Source: CALJFL01 sp036961205
GTDB lineage: Bacteria > Pseudomonadota > Gammaproteobacteria > Pseudomonadales > Halieaceae
Reading direction: 5' to 3'
DNA length: 64,000 nucleotides
Assembly (NCBI GenBank): GCA_036961205.1
Contig: JBALVI010000002.1
Coordinates: 310,001-374,000 of the forward strand
Made by a program: the position numbers and the translations under genes. Of the stretch, positions 8,881 to 17,906 are shown piece by piece; position 1 is the stretch's first letter; the number at the start of each line of letters is the position of its first letter. A model generated the notes under the pieces. It was not told where the DNA came from. It saw only the letters and a list, made by a program, of their open reading frames with translations, and did not search any database.

Positions 8881-9900
8881 ATGACAGATAGCGCGTTTGC
8901 ATTTGGCCTTGGCATAGGCACTCAAAACAACAAGGACGAGTGGCTGGAGGTGTTTTTTCCACTGCCTGCACTGGCACCTTCGGTTGCCTTCGCTGAGGCC
9001 GCCGCAGAGTTTAGCAATGGTGAACCTCTGGAAGAGAAGCAACTACGGGAGCTACGGCTGGGTCTGGAACGCGCAGGTGAAAAAGAGCAGGCTGCACTGG
9101 TCAGCCAGCTCATGGACTCGGAGCGACCTATTATTGCGGTACTGTTGTCAGAAGATTCGGCACCTACCACCGTTCCAGAGGGCTACCTGAAGCTGCATCT
9201 ATTGTCTCACCGGCTGGTGACCCCACACGGCACCAACCTCACAGGGTTGTTCGGTGTTTTACCCAATGTCGCCTGGACCAGCGAGGGCGCCATTGACCTC
9301 ACCGAGCTGCCAGACAGACAAATGCAGGCACGCTTGCGCGGCGAGACTTTAGAAGTAAGCTGCGTCGACAAATTCCCCAAAATGACCAATTATGTAGTGC
9401 CCAGCGGCGTTCGAATTGCACACACCGCCAGGGTACGACTCGGTGCCTACCTGGGCGAAGGTACAACGATTATGCACGAGGGCTTCGTCAACTTTAATGC
9501 GGGCACCGATGGCCCCGGAATGATTGAAGGTCGTATATCCGCGGGTGTTCGAGTTGGCAGCGGTTCCGATCTTGGCGGCGGTTGCTCCACTATCGGCACC
9601 CTCTCCGGTGGTGGTGATATTGTGATTTCTGTCGGTAAAGAGTGTCTGATTGGTGCCAACGCTGGCATTGGTATAGCACTGGGCGACCGCTGCACGGTAG
9701 AGGCCGGGTTATTTATTACCGCCGGCACCAAGGTGAGCATGCTGGACCAAGAGGGCAAGTCCGTTGAAACCGCCAAAGCCCGCGATCTGATGGGCAAATC
9801 GGATCTGCTGTTTAGACGCAATTCCACCAACGGTGCCGTAGAGTGTTTGACCAACCGCTCGGCTATTGAACTCAACGAGGAACTGCACGCCCATAATTAG
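8881..9900 (+). CDS. dapD: 2,3,4,5-tetrahydropyridine-2,6-dicarboxylate N-succinyltransferase
   Basis: This enzyme transfers succinyl from succinyl-CoA to tetrahydrodipicolinate in the succinylase branch of lysine and meso-diaminopimelate synthesis. It has 339 residues, matching the longer DapD type found in Pseudomonas. The N-terminus FGLGIGTQNNKDEWLEVFF is typical of this type. The C-terminal half is a left-handed beta-helix of hexapeptide repeats (VRIAHTARVRLGAYLGEG, then EGRISAGVRVGSGSDLGGG, then GKECLIGANAGIGIALGDR). dapE lies 16 bases downstream, giving two consecutive pathway steps. It is cytoplasmic. Confidence 0.95.
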   Translation: MTDSAFAFGLGIGTQNNKDEWLEVFFPLPALAPSVAFAEAAAEFSNGEPLEEKQLRELRLGLERAGEKEQAALVSQLMDSERPIIAVLLSEDSAPTTVPEGYLKLHLLSHRLVTPHGTNLTGLFGVLPNVAWTSEGAIDLTELPDRQMQARLRGETLEVSCVDKFPKMTNYVVPSGVRIAHTARVRLGAYLGEGTTIMHEGFVNFNAGTDGPGMIEGRISAGVRVGSGSDLGGGCSTIGTLSGGGDIVISVGKECLIGANAGIGIALGDRCTVEAGLFITAGTKVSMLDQEGKSVETAKARDLMGKSDLLFRRNSTNGAVECLTNRSAIELNEELHAHN

Positions 9901-9916
9901 GGCTGGAATAATCACC

Positions 9917-11050
9917 ATGGATGCAACTTTAGCTCTAGCCCGCGACCTGATTGCTCGCGACTCGGTAACCCCTCTGGATCAAGGCTGCCAGGCCTTGATG
10001 ATGGCGCGCCTATCCGCAATTGGTTTCACCTGTACCGAGCTCAATTTCGGCGAGGTAAAAAACTTTTGGGCAGAGCATGGCAGCGAAGGCCCCCTGTTTG
10101 CCTTCGCAGGCCACACTGATGTTGTTCCTACAGGTCCGCTAGACCAATGGCAGTCGCCACCTTTCGAACCCACGGAACGAGACGGTCTACTCTACGGCCG
10201 CGGCGCCGCCGATATGAAAGGCAGTCTCGCCGCCATGATTACTGCCTGTGAAGCGTTCATTGCCAGCAACCCCGATCACCAGGGGCGCATTGGCTTGTTG
10301 ATCACATCCGACGAGGAAGGACCGGCGGTCAATGGAACGGTCAAGGTGATGGAGCACCTGCATCAACAGGGCACCCATATTGACTGGTGCCTGGTGGGAG
10401 AGCCTTCCAGTACAAACACCTTGGGTGATGTCATCAAAAATGGCCGACGCGGCTCGCTGGGCGCGACCCTCACTGTTAAAGGTTTGCAGGGCCATATCGC
10501 CTACCCTCACCTGACGGTAAACCCGATACATAAAGCCCTGCCGGCTTTGGACGCGCTATGCGCGGAAACCTGGGATCAGGGCAATGAGTTTTTCCCACCA
10601 ACATCAATGCAATTGTCCAACATCAATAGCGGCACTGGCGCTACCAACGTAATACCCGGACAGTTGGAGGTGTTGTTTAATTTTCGATTTTCAACGGAAG
10701 TCACCGCTGATCAATTGCGTGAGCGCACCGAGACAATCCTCAATGCCTTTGACCTGGACTACCAGATCGATTGGAATCTCAGCGGCCAACCGTTCCTCAC
10801 CACTCCTGGGGCACTGGTGGACGCCGCCGTAGCCAGCATTAAGGAAGTTGTTGGTGTCGATGCCCAGCTATCTACCACTGGCGGCACATCCGACGGTCGC
10901 TTTATCGCGCCTTACGGTGTTCAGGTTTTGGAGCTGGGTCCAATCAACGCGTCGATTCACAAGCTGAACGAGAACGTCAAAACGGCAGACCTGGCCTCTT
11001 TATCGGAAATTTATCGGGGAATTCTAGAGCGAATCCAGCTGCGCCTGTAA
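9917..11050 (+). CDS. dapE: Succinyl-diaminopimelate desuccinylase
   Basis: This M20-family zinc amidase removes succinate from N-succinyl-L,L-diaminopimelate in lysine and cell-wall synthesis. It has about 377 residues from the ATG at 9917; an earlier in-frame ATG at 9866 would overlap dapD and is rejected. The metal and catalytic motifs are FAGHTDVVPTG, GRGAADMKGS, TSDEEGPA (catalytic Glu), the GEPSS Glu, and a C-terminal His in NASIHKLNE. The gene's 3' end overlaps the convergent SDR gene by 27 bases, so the two transcripts are antisense at their ends. Confidence 0.96.
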   Translation: MDATLALARDLIARDSVTPLDQGCQALMMARLSAIGFTCTELNFGEVKNFWAEHGSEGPLFAFAGHTDVVPTGPLDQWQSPPFEPTERDGLLYGRGAADMKGSLAAMITACEAFIASNPDHQGRIGLLITSDEEGPAVNGTVKVMEHLHQQGTHIDWCLVGEPSSTNTLGDVIKNGRRGSLGATLTVKGLQGHIAYPHLTVNPIHKALPALDALCAETWDQGNEFFPPTSMQLSNINSGTGATNVIPGQLEVLFNFRFSTEVTADQLRERTETILNAFDLDYQIDWNLSGQPFLTTPGALVDAAVASIKEVVGVDAQLSTTGGTSDGRFIAPYGVQVLELGPINASIHKLNENVKTADLASLSEIYRGILERIQLRL

Positions 11051-11776
11051 GCCCGCACGCACCATATCCGCGTTGACCTCACCGGGAATAAGCAGCACCG
11101 ACTCCCTGGATAGCCCGAGCAAACTTTCCCGTACTACCGCATTAGTGTCCATCCATAGCTCCTGGGGAACGCGAGCTTTATCGAAGCCTGCACGTACGTC
11201 CAAATCGTGAAGATCGGTATGAGTAAAACCGGGACACAGGCATTGAATCTTGGTGCCCTGCTTGGCCACCTCCTGCTGGAGTGATGATGAAAATGAAATT
11301 AGAAACGCCTTTGTCGCACCATAGACCGCGGTATCTTTACTCGGCAAAAACCCAGCAATGGATGCAACATTAATGATGTAACCGCCACCGAGTTCGGCCA
11401 TGTAAGGAACAGCTGCACGGCACAGTTCCAGAGTCGCATCAATATGCAGGCGCACCATATTGTGCTGAACATCCAATCCGGTATCAACGAGCCCACCAAA
11501 GGTACCAAAGCCTGCATTATTGACCAGGTAGTCAACTGGTCCCTTCTGGCGCAATGTTTCAACCGCCCGTGTAACGCCCTCAACGGTGGCCAGGTCGGCC
11601 TCTACAACGTGCAGCTCGGCCTTATCGGCAAGTTCTTCAGCAAGCTGTTGCATGCGCTCACCGCGGCGGGCCACCGCAATAATGACCTCGCAGGTATCTG
11701 CCAGCTGGCGGCAGAACTCCGCGCCCAGTCCGGCCGATGCGCCAGTTACCAGCGCGGTTTTTTTATGGTCTGACAT
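11024..11776 (-). CDS. Short-chain dehydrogenase/reductase
   Basis: A classical SDR of 250 residues. The cofactor motif TGASAGLGAEFCRQLA is near the N-terminus, NNAGFG lies in the middle, and the catalytic YGATK (Tyr-x-x-x-Lys) follows the Ser-containing INVASIAGFLPS segment. It oxidises or reduces an unknown alcohol or carbonyl with NAD(P)(H) in the cytoplasm. The C-terminal half resembles the DltE-like SDR group. It is the last gene of a minus-strand run starting at 15785 but is separated from the TraB/GumN gene by 27 bases. Confidence 0.9.
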   Translation of the reverse strand: MSDHKKTALVTGASAGLGAEFCRQLADTCEVIIAVARRGERMQQLAEELADKAELHVVEADLATVEGVTRAVETLRQKGPVDYLVNNAGFGTFGGLVDTGLDVQHNMVRLHIDATLELCRAAVPYMAELGGGYIINVASIAGFLPSKDTAVYGATKAFLISFSSSLQQEVAKQGTKIQCLCPGFTHTDLHDLDVRAGFDKARVPQELWMDTNAVVRESLLGLSRESVLLIPGEVNADMVRAGLQAQLDSL

Positions 11777-11803
11777 CTAAATTCCTGCTTGGCTCGATTG
11801 AAT

Positions 11804-12673
11804 CTAAAATCTCGCAGTCTGATAACCGCGTTGTTCCAGCTGGGCGATAATACCTGTCTCGCCCACCAAATGTCCCGCGCCGACGACGACAAAATAACTG
11901 CCCTGAGTAGCCAGCATCTCCACAATCCGGGAGGTCATGCGGCCATTTCTATCATCGAACATTCGCTGGTAGATCAGCTCGAACTCGGGATGCTGCTGTC
12001 GCTCGTCCTCTAGCAACAAGCTATTAAGCTTTTCGGAATCGCCTAAACGCCAAGCGTCATAGATGGGCCTGATGAATGAGTCGATTTCATCGAGTTGGGT
12101 CAGCGTTTGAACCATCAGTAGATCCGGCTGGGGAAAGTCGAGCAACAGACTAACCTGTTCCTGCGCTGTCTCAAGTTCGACTATATTCTTGCTGCCACGG
12201 GCCTGATTGAGAAAGTGCTGATCAATACCCAGTTCGGAGTGCATCCCCAACTCCGCCAGTCGTATATTACTGAGCGTGGTGGCCACCAGCGCCGGTTTCA
12301 GCCCCACAAACACCTCTGGTGGCAAGGCCCGACTGCGCAGATACTTCTGCAGGGCTTCCCATGTGGCCGGCGACAGTGACTGCTCCAGAGACTCGCCCGG
12401 CGGGAGCGCACCACGCTCCAACAGCAGTTGCTGAATTTCCAGCGCTCCATCTCCGCCGATGTCTACTTCGACCACCAAGGTGCTGGACTGACTGAAAGCC
12501 GTTTCAATTTCTTCCCGCAGTGGATAAATGTCTTCGAAGGCGACGTGCACCGATCCCAGTAGATAGAGCTCTGAGGTGGGGCTAGCAACCCGCCAAGCCA
12601 ACAGCGGCTCTCCCGCAGTCCATGCCTGTCGGGACGACAGTAAGGCGACAGCTAACAATAAAATTCTAATCAT
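11804..12673 (-). CDS. TraB/GumN family protein, secreted
   Basis: A protein of 289 residues with a signal peptide (MIRILLLAVALLSSRQAWTA) and the TraB/GumN domain. The visible motifs are an early LLGSVHVAFEDIYPL (GSxH) and a late FVVVGAGHLVGETGI (GxGH). Structural comparisons relate the family to EreA/ChaN-like and Tiki-type metal-dependent hydrolases, so a periplasmic peptidase-like function is possible but unproven. Its ATG overlaps the stop of rsmJ (ATGA). Confidence 0.88.
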   Translation of the reverse strand: MIRILLLAVALLSSRQAWTAGEPLLAWRVASPTSELYLLGSVHVAFEDIYPLREEIETAFSQSSTLVVEVDIGGDGALEIQQLLLERGALPPGESLEQSLSPATWEALQKYLRSRALPPEVFVGLKPALVATTLSNIRLAELGMHSELGIDQHFLNQARGSKNIVELETAQEQVSLLLDFPQPDLLMVQTLTQLDEIDSFIRPIYDAWRLGDSEKLNSLLLEDERQQHPEFELIYQRMFDDRNGRMTSRIVEMLATQGSYFVVVGAGHLVGETGIIAQLEQRGYQTARF

Positions 12674-13491
12674 TGCGGCACCGGGGAATTATTCTTGAGG
12701 CTATGTCTCACATACACATCATAGCGTACCGCCTTACCAGTAATTACGTGTGACACCGGCGCCTGACCCAGGGCCGGCGCTTTGCGAGGCCGCTTGATTA
12801 CCACCCTCGCCACATCCTGTGCCAGCGCCCATTGCTGGAGAGTATCTGCATCCTCTACTAACTTCTCTGAAGACAAAACCTGCTGAAACAACGCCATTTC
12901 TTTTTTCACTGCAGCGTTTTTTTCGCGGGGAGGGAACATGGGGTCCAGATAGATCACATCAGCACCGTCCACAAGTCCCATAGGCAATACAGTCGCGTCG
13001 CCAGCCACCAGACTCATCCTGGATACAACGCCACGCTCCCAGGGGTCTTCTGATCGCTCGCTGTGCACAATCGCGGCATCGAGCATTGCAGCAATAACCG
13101 GTTCGCGCTCACACAAGGTCAGACGACACCCAAGATCTGCCAGCACAAACGCGTCGCGGCCTAGTCCTGCTGTGGCATCCAGCACATGTAAATCCTGCTT
13201 GCGGCCGACGCCAACGGCCTTCCCCAACAATTCGTTGTGACCACCTTTGCGACGGTGTCGCATGGCACCTCCACCAAAGTCTACCTGCACTGGCCCGGGT
13301 GCCCGGGGACCCGTCTGCACCAGAGACAGACCATTGTTCCCGGCCACCAGCAACGCCGTAAAATCGCGGCAACGCGCTGGGTCGGTACCCATATCCAGTA
13401 GTGGTAGATGCAGTCGTGTCGATAAGGCTTCCGCCTGCGACTGCTGCGACTCTAATCCGGCGCACACCCCCAGAGCTATGGGTAAACTCAA
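12670..13491 (-). CDS. rsmJ: 16S rRNA (guanine-1516-N2)-methyltransferase
   Basis: This SAM-dependent methyltransferase makes m2G1516 in 16S rRNA. It has 273 residues. Diagnostic segments are VDFGGGAMRHRRKGG, the SAM-binding LDATAGLGRDAFVLA, the acidic LCEREPVIAAML, and the catalytic IYLDPMFPPREKNAAVKKE, all close to the RsmJ (YhiQ) pattern. The start is a TTG that overlaps the stop of the upstream HD gene (TTGA). TraB/GumN follows with an ATGA overlap, so three genes appear translationally coupled. Confidence 0.93.
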   Translation of the reverse strand: MSLPIALGVCAGLESQQSQAEALSTRLHLPLLDMGTDPARCRDFTALLVAGNNGLSLVQTGPRAPGPVQVDFGGGAMRHRRKGGHNELLGKAVGVGRKQDLHVLDATAGLGRDAFVLADLGCRLTLCEREPVIAAMLDAAIVHSERSEDPWERGVVSRMSLVAGDATVLPMGLVDGADVIYLDPMFPPREKNAAVKKEMALFQQVLSSEKLVEDADTLQQWALAQDVARVVIKRPRKAPALGQAPVSHVITGKAVRYDVYVRHSLKNNSPVPQ

Positions 13492-14429
13492 GCGTCTACT
13501 GCTAGTGGGCGTTTCCCGTGGGCCATCGGGCTGGCAATCATAGCCTCTAGCGCAGCCGCATTGCGCTCTATTGCCTCCATGTAAAGATTGGCGCTCTGAA
13601 AATGGATTTCTGCGTAATGATAGGCGTTATTGAAGTCGCCCTTTAAGCGATTTTCAATCGTGCTGCGCATAAACTCTGGTGTTGCTGCGAGTAGGTGCTC
13701 TGGCGATTGGTAAACAATACCGGTGTGCGAGTGGCTGCCGTTTTCGCCCGCCATCCCGCCTAGCTCAAACTCTTCATACAGGTGCTCACCGCATTTTCTC
13801 GGATAATCACTGTCCGCCATCTGGGCAATCAAATCTGCAGTACCCAGCAATTCCCCAAGCCGGCGTTCAGCCGCTGTTTCCAACGCGATATCAGCAATCC
13901 TGATCTGATAGCCGGTGAATTGAACCAGCCGGGCGCAGAGCTCAGCGAGATGCCCCAGCCCTATCTCAGGCAGGTATTCCGAAAGAAAACGGGCGCTGCG
14001 ACTGACATGAATGCGGGTGTAGGCCGCACCATTTTTATTCCGACTATCATGAATTCTGCGAATGTAGCCCGCATCATGGAAAAGTGCACATGCAATGCCG
14101 ACCAATGCCAGCTGCGCGCCCAACTGCACCCCCTCCTCCCGTCTGGACTGGCTCTTCTCGTAGCCGTCGATCAACCGTGCCATCGTCAGAGTGACATCGA
14201 GTACATGTTGCGCGTCGTGATATTTAATTTCACAACCATGAAATCCCGGAAACTCCCCGGCATAGAGCCTGTCGAAATCCGTTACCAACCTGCCTATATA
14301 CTCCAGCTCCGCAACCTCGCCATAGCGAGCGGACAGAATGGCGGTAACAGCGTTCGCGACTGCCCGCGCGTCAGTAACATCTATCGTGTTAGTGACGTCC
14401 ATATGCAGCTGCGGGGGTGCTGTCGTCAT
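13488..14429 (-). CDS. HD-domain phosphohydrolase resembling cyclic-nucleotide phosphodiesterases
   Basis: A protein of 313 residues without signal or membrane segments. Residues 70-80 read YHDAQHVLDVT and residues 117-122 read FHDAGY, with a later Asp in GTADLIAQMADSDYP near 197. The spacing Y-H-x3-H ... H-D ... D matches the metal-binding HD core, and the YHxxxHxxDV form is the one seen in class I cyclic-nucleotide phosphodiesterases. The substrate is unproven. It starts 6 bases after a gene for a class III cyclase-like protein, so a nucleotide-signalling role is a reasonable inference. It overlaps rsmJ at TTGA. Confidence 0.8.
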   Translation of the reverse strand: MTTAPPQLHMDVTNTIDVTDARAVANAVTAILSARYGEVAELEYIGRLVTDFDRLYAGEFPGFHGCEIKYHDAQHVLDVTLTMARLIDGYEKSQSRREEGVQLGAQLALVGIACALFHDAGYIRRIHDSRNKNGAAYTRIHVSRSARFLSEYLPEIGLGHLAELCARLVQFTGYQIRIADIALETAAERRLGELLGTADLIAQMADSDYPRKCGEHLYEEFELGGMAGENGSHSHTGIVYQSPEHLLAATPEFMRSTIENRLKGDFNNAYHYAEIHFQSANLYMEAIERNAAALEAMIASPMAHGKRPLAVDA

Positions 14430-14435
14430 TTTTAC

Positions 14436-15785
14436 TCAGTCCTCCTCGGTGATCGATTTTTTAGCGCGCCTACGCAGCATACTTGCCAGATCGTCAAACA
14501 GCGCTTCCGCTGTTTGGACCTCGTCTTCAGCCGCGGAATCCGGTTCAGCGCCGATTGTCGCGGTAGACACGGTGTCATCGAGGACTTCTTCAGCTGCACT
14601 ACCCCCAGGCAACTGTGAATCATTCAAACCCAGGGCAAGCACTTGGCCGTCAAGATCAATATCCACCTGCAGGTTATAGGCAATCCGGGTCAGACCATGC
14701 TTATCCGTGATTCGAAAACGGCGTGGCTCCTGATCCTGGCCAGTAGTCAGGTGACAGCTCATGGTTTTCACGGCTTTACCAGACAATTGCGTACCGACCA
14801 ATCTTTCCAGCTCCCGATCGCAGGCTTGCACATAAGCATGAGAATCAAGCGAAACCGATAAAGGCACCGCTCCTCGGTCGCGTCCTGGCATGGTGCAACT
14901 GAAATCGCCAATCAGTACCTGGTTGGGCTGGGCCAAATCAACCATTCTAGCCAACTCGATAGTGACATCCCCGACGATATAGCTAAATACTGTGGGGTTG
15001 ACCCCCTCGGCCTGATAGAGCTCATAGTGGCTGCCAATATGAAAAGCCGTGCGGATAACCGGCACTGTATTACCGCGGGAAACCGCTCTTGCTGTGGCGT
15101 TATCTGCCACCACCAACAACATGAATAAAAACAGATCCTGACAGGAAAACGGCCCCACATCCCGATTCCACACATAGTAGCCGTCGCCGGTAGTAGTACG
15201 TGCAAAATTGATTTCAATACCGTTGGCCAGCAACTTGTTGTAAGCCGAATTTAACGAATAGGACAGACTGTTAAGCTGACTAGCCTGCTCAAAAGGTGTG
15301 CACAGGGAGAAATCAGCTATATCAAACAACAATACCGCTCTGACCTCGACAAAACTCAAGCCATAACGCCGGATCAGTTCCTCTACCGCATCAAGTACTT
15401 TTTCATTTTCCGACAGCTCACTACTGAGCTTGATGAACGTGGGTGAGATATCCAGGCGCTGGGAAACTGCGAAAAGCTCGTCACGAGTTTTGCGGCGTGA
15501 GCCCGATATCAGATCTCTGACGAAAGCCTCATTATCGCTGACGGCGTCGTTCGCCTCTCCCCCGGTGCTAGCGCAATAGTTACCGAGGAAATAGTGCGGC
15601 ACAAGAATTACCAGCAGGCCTCGCTCGTCGGAGCTCCAGCACAACACGATATTTTGTCCCATGCGCCACTGTTTGCGCAGGGTTTTTTCCAGCGTCTTCA
15701 GATTGCCGCGCTGAACAATGCTGACCGCGGCCAATTTACTGGCATCAATTCCGTCAAGGTCGTCGATATCGTTAGTTTCAGCCAT
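14436..15785 (-). CDS. Class III nucleotidyl cyclase-like protein
   Basis: A soluble protein of 449 residues. From about residue 148 to 295 it resembles the class III adenylate/guanylate cyclase homology domain: LFDIADFS (154-160, first metal Asp), TTGDGYYVW (199-206, second metal Asp), RTAFHIGSHYE, and YIVGDVTIELARMVDLAQP (269-287). The usual transition-state Asn of the N-x3-R motif is replaced: the aligned position is Ile 276, while Arg 280 is kept. Activity is therefore uncertain. Residues 1-140 form an unrecognised N-terminal region and the last 80 residues are acidic. The HD-phosphodiesterase-like gene follows 6 bases later. Confidence 0.7.
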   Translation of the reverse strand: MAETNDIDDLDGIDASKLAAVSIVQRGNLKTLEKTLRKQWRMGQNIVLCWSSDERGLLVILVPHYFLGNYCASTGGEANDAVSDNEAFVRDLISGSRRKTRDELFAVSQRLDISPTFIKLSSELSENEKVLDAVEELIRRYGLSFVEVRAVLLFDIADFSLCTPFEQASQLNSLSYSLNSAYNKLLANGIEINFARTTTGDGYYVWNRDVGPFSCQDLFLFMLLVVADNATARAVSRGNTVPVIRTAFHIGSHYELYQAEGVNPTVFSYIVGDVTIELARMVDLAQPNQVLIGDFSCTMPGRDRGAVPLSVSLDSHAYVQACDRELERLVGTQLSGKAVKTMSCHLTTGQDQEPRRFRITDKHGLTRIAYNLQVDIDLDGQVLALGLNDSQLPGGSAAEEVLDDTVSTATIGAEPDSAAEDEVQTAEALFDDLASMLRRRAKKSITEED

Positions 15786-15917
15786 TGCTGCACTCGTTTT
15801 TAAATGCCATAAGAGATAGCATTATAGAGACCCGCCGGCCCGGTCGCCATGAGTGTTACGCGCGAAACGCGCTACAATGGTTGCCACTATCGAGCGACTC
15901 ACAGGACCCCTCCACCG

Positions 15918-16415
15918 ATGCGACTCAGATTCAGTTCGCCTATAATCCTCATCCTGCTATTGCTCACAGGTTGTGGCTCCTATGATTTCAAGGTTAACGA
16001 GCGAGTCGTTTTTACGCCTAAGCCATTGTTTACAGACTTCGAGATCGCCGACACGGCTCTCAATGACTGCATCAAGCAAGCTATCGTCGACAACAAAATC
16101 ACCAGCGCGGCTCAACTTTCGGTCCTCAACTGCAGCCACGCGGGCATCAGTTCCCTGGCGGGCATCGAGACGTTCACCGGTCTCAGTCAATTGAAGCTGA
16201 GTTCGAATCAGTTTGCTGATCTGTCCCATCTTGTTCCCTTGTCCTCGCTGGAGGACCTTTATCTGGATAATAACGAGATCATTATTCCAACGCCCTTGTA
16301 TGACCTGATGTCACTGCAACTAGTCGACCTGAGCGGTAACTCCTCCCTGCACTGTCCTACCTCGAGTGCCCTGCTGCGGGTCGAGGAAGTTCGCCTACCG
16401 CGTCATTGCGGCTGA
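15918..16415 (+). CDS. Leucine-rich-repeat lipoprotein
   Basis: A protein of about 165 residues from the ATG at 15918. It begins with a lipoprotein signal, MRLRFSSPIILILLLLTGC, whose lipobox LTGC predicts a lipid-modified Cys near residue 19. The mature part has short leucine-rich repeats (ISSLAGIETFTGLSQLKLSSN, LEDLYLDNNEI, LQLVDLSGN) and paired Cys residues that may cap them. An envelope protein-binding role is likely but the partner is unknown. An upstream in-frame ATG at 15849 would hide the signal peptide and is rejected. Confidence 0.78.
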   Translation: MRLRFSSPIILILLLLTGCGSYDFKVNERVVFTPKPLFTDFEIADTALNDCIKQAIVDNKITSAAQLSVLNCSHAGISSLAGIETFTGLSQLKLSSNQFADLSHLVPLSSLEDLYLDNNEIIIPTPLYDLMSLQLVDLSGNSSLHCPTSSALLRVEEVRLPRHCG

Positions 16416-16447
16416 GGCGAAGCGTTAATCGCAGGAGAACCCTATAG

Positions 16448-17356
16448 ATGCAGATGACCTTCTATCGAATAATCAGCTGGCTACCCTTCCCGGCAATATA
16501 CGCCCTGGCGCGGGTCGCCTATCTGGTGCTTTACTATCTCTCAGGTTATCGCAAAGCAGTGGTGCGGCAGAACCTCCAGCACGCATTTCCTGACAAAAGC
16601 GAGAGTGAGATCACAGTTCTGGCAAAAAAATTCTACCTTCAGCTTGTCCAGGTAGCACTTGAGATCATTAAAGCCCGGCGTATGAGTAAAGAAGATTTTC
16701 GGCAACGCGTAACTATGCGCAACCCCGAATTACTTGCCCAGTGCAGCAATAACTTCTCAGAGTCTGTGATTATTCTCGCCATCCATCAGGGCAATTGGGA
16801 GTGGGTGCTCCACGGCGCCACCACGGCGCTGGAGATACCGATAGATCCGGTATACAAGCCACTGCATAACAAAGTGGTAGACCAGCTGGTATTTGATATC
16901 CGCAGCCAGTTTGGCTCCAGACCGTTGGCTATGAAGGACTCAATCAAGGATATTTTACGACGCAGACATGAATTCAGGCTCTTGGTAATGGTTGCAGACC
17001 AGGCGCCGACCAGGCACGAGCGCAGTTACTGGACCGAATTTCTCAATCAGGAGACAGCTTTTTACCTGGGTGGTGAAACTATCGCCAGAATGACCAAATT
17101 CCCGGTATTGTTCGTCCAGTGTCATCGTCAAAGCCCGGGATATTACGAGATTGAGCTTCACGAAGTTGCCAGGCCGCCCTACGGCAAAGAATCAAACGCA
17201 ATCAGCGATCGCTATATTGAGCTGGCTGAGCAGGCGATACGCAGCGAGCCCTATAGCTGGCTGTGGAGTAATCGACGCTGGAAGCGCATGCGAAAGATGG
17301 AAGAAGCGCAAGCAGCAAATGAGCGCTCAGCAGCGGACACTACGCCCCCCAACTAG
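16448..17356 (+). CDS. LpxL/HtrB-type lipid A acyltransferase family protein
   Basis: An inner-membrane protein of 302 residues. It has an N-terminal membrane anchor (WLPFPAIYALARVAYLVLYY), the SGYRKAVVRQNLQHAFP segment typical of LpxL/LpxM proteins, and the catalytic HQGNWEW (H-x4-E) near residue 113. Later VADQAPTR and FYLGGETIARMTKFPVLFV also fit. The family moves acyl chains from acyl-ACP onto lipid A precursors or related lipids, and the exact acyl donor and site cannot be read here. It lies 32 bases after the LRR lipoprotein gene, and GGAG precedes the start. Confidence 0.9.
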   Translation: MQMTFYRIISWLPFPAIYALARVAYLVLYYLSGYRKAVVRQNLQHAFPDKSESEITVLAKKFYLQLVQVALEIIKARRMSKEDFRQRVTMRNPELLAQCSNNFSESVIILAIHQGNWEWVLHGATTALEIPIDPVYKPLHNKVVDQLVFDIRSQFGSRPLAMKDSIKDILRRRHEFRLLVMVADQAPTRHERSYWTEFLNQETAFYLGGETIARMTKFPVLFVQCHRQSPGYYEIELHEVARPPYGKESNAISDRYIELAEQAIRSEPYSWLWSNRRWKRMRKMEEAQAANERSAADTTPPN

Positions 17357-17359
17357 TGC

Positions 17360-17381
17360 CCGCCCCCATGGATGGGTTCAC
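17360..17381 (+). repeat. Dispersed intergenic repeat, copy 1
   Basis: This 22-base stretch, with a CCATGG core, is identical and in the same orientation to one at 61040-61061. Both copies are in intergenic DNA and are followed by a diverged tail ending AAAGCCTTT. It lies just after the acyltransferase stop codon. Confidence 0.8.
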
Positions 17382-17464
17382 CGCGCGGACCATCTTGTTA
17401 AAGCCTTTCGCTGCTGCCACCCGATCACGGAGAATTGGGCGCCATTAACAAACCGCCCACCCAC

Positions 17465-17491
17465 AAAAAAGCGGCCACAGGGACCGCTTTT
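17465..17491 (-). terminator. Terminator of the rpsP-rimM-trmD-rplS operon
   Basis: On the minus strand the stem AGCGGTC / GGCCGCT (one G-U pair) with loop CCTGT is followed by a run of T. It sits 22 bases after the rplS stop. The opposite strand also has TTTT, so it may serve the convergent acyltransferase gene too. Confidence 0.85.
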
Positions 17492-17512
17492 CGAACGAAC
17501 CTTGCAGATAGC

Positions 17513-17869
17513 TTACTTTGTGAGCTTCTCTTTAATACGAGCAGCACGACCAGATAGTTCGCGGAGATAGTAGAGCTTCGCCTGACGAACATCGCCACTA
17601 CGCTTAACAGTCACGCTGTCGATCAGCTGGCTGTAAGACTGAAAAGTACGCTCAACGCCTACACCGTGAGAAATCTTACGAACGGTGAAGGCTGAATTCA
17701 AACCGCGGCTGCGCTTGGCGATAACCACGCCTTCGAAAGCCTGCAGACGCTCGCGGGTCCCTTCCTTTACCTTTACCTGTACCACTACCGTGTCACCGGG
17801 GCTGAATTCTGGCAGCTCTTTCTGCATCTGCTCAGCGTTAATCTCAGAAATAATCTTGTTGGTGTTCAT
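17513..17869 (-). CDS. rplS: 50S ribosomal protein L19
   Basis: A protein of 118 residues matching L19 in full: MNTNKIISEINAEQM at the start, then GDTVVVQVKVKEGTRER, FEGVVIAKRSRGLNSAFTVR and KLYYLRELSGRAARIKEKL. L19 sits at the subunit interface. The start is the ATG at 17869, preceded by AGGAG. Last gene of rpsP-rimM-trmD-rplS. Confidence 0.98.
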   Translation of the reverse strand: MNTNKIISEINAEQMQKELPEFSPGDTVVVQVKVKEGTRERLQAFEGVVIAKRSRGLNSAFTVRKISHGVGVERTFQSYSQLIDSVTVKRSGDVRQAKLYYLRELSGRAARIKEKLTK

Positions 17870-17906
17870 GGCACACTCCTGTCGTTTTACATTCGTAGCT
17901 TCACAG

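Noticed and set aside
13782..14618. Long plus-strand frame of 278 codons
   Set aside because: It lies opposite the HD-phosphohydrolase gene, whose motifs and coupling with its neighbours are clear. The plus-strand translation has no recognisable domain.
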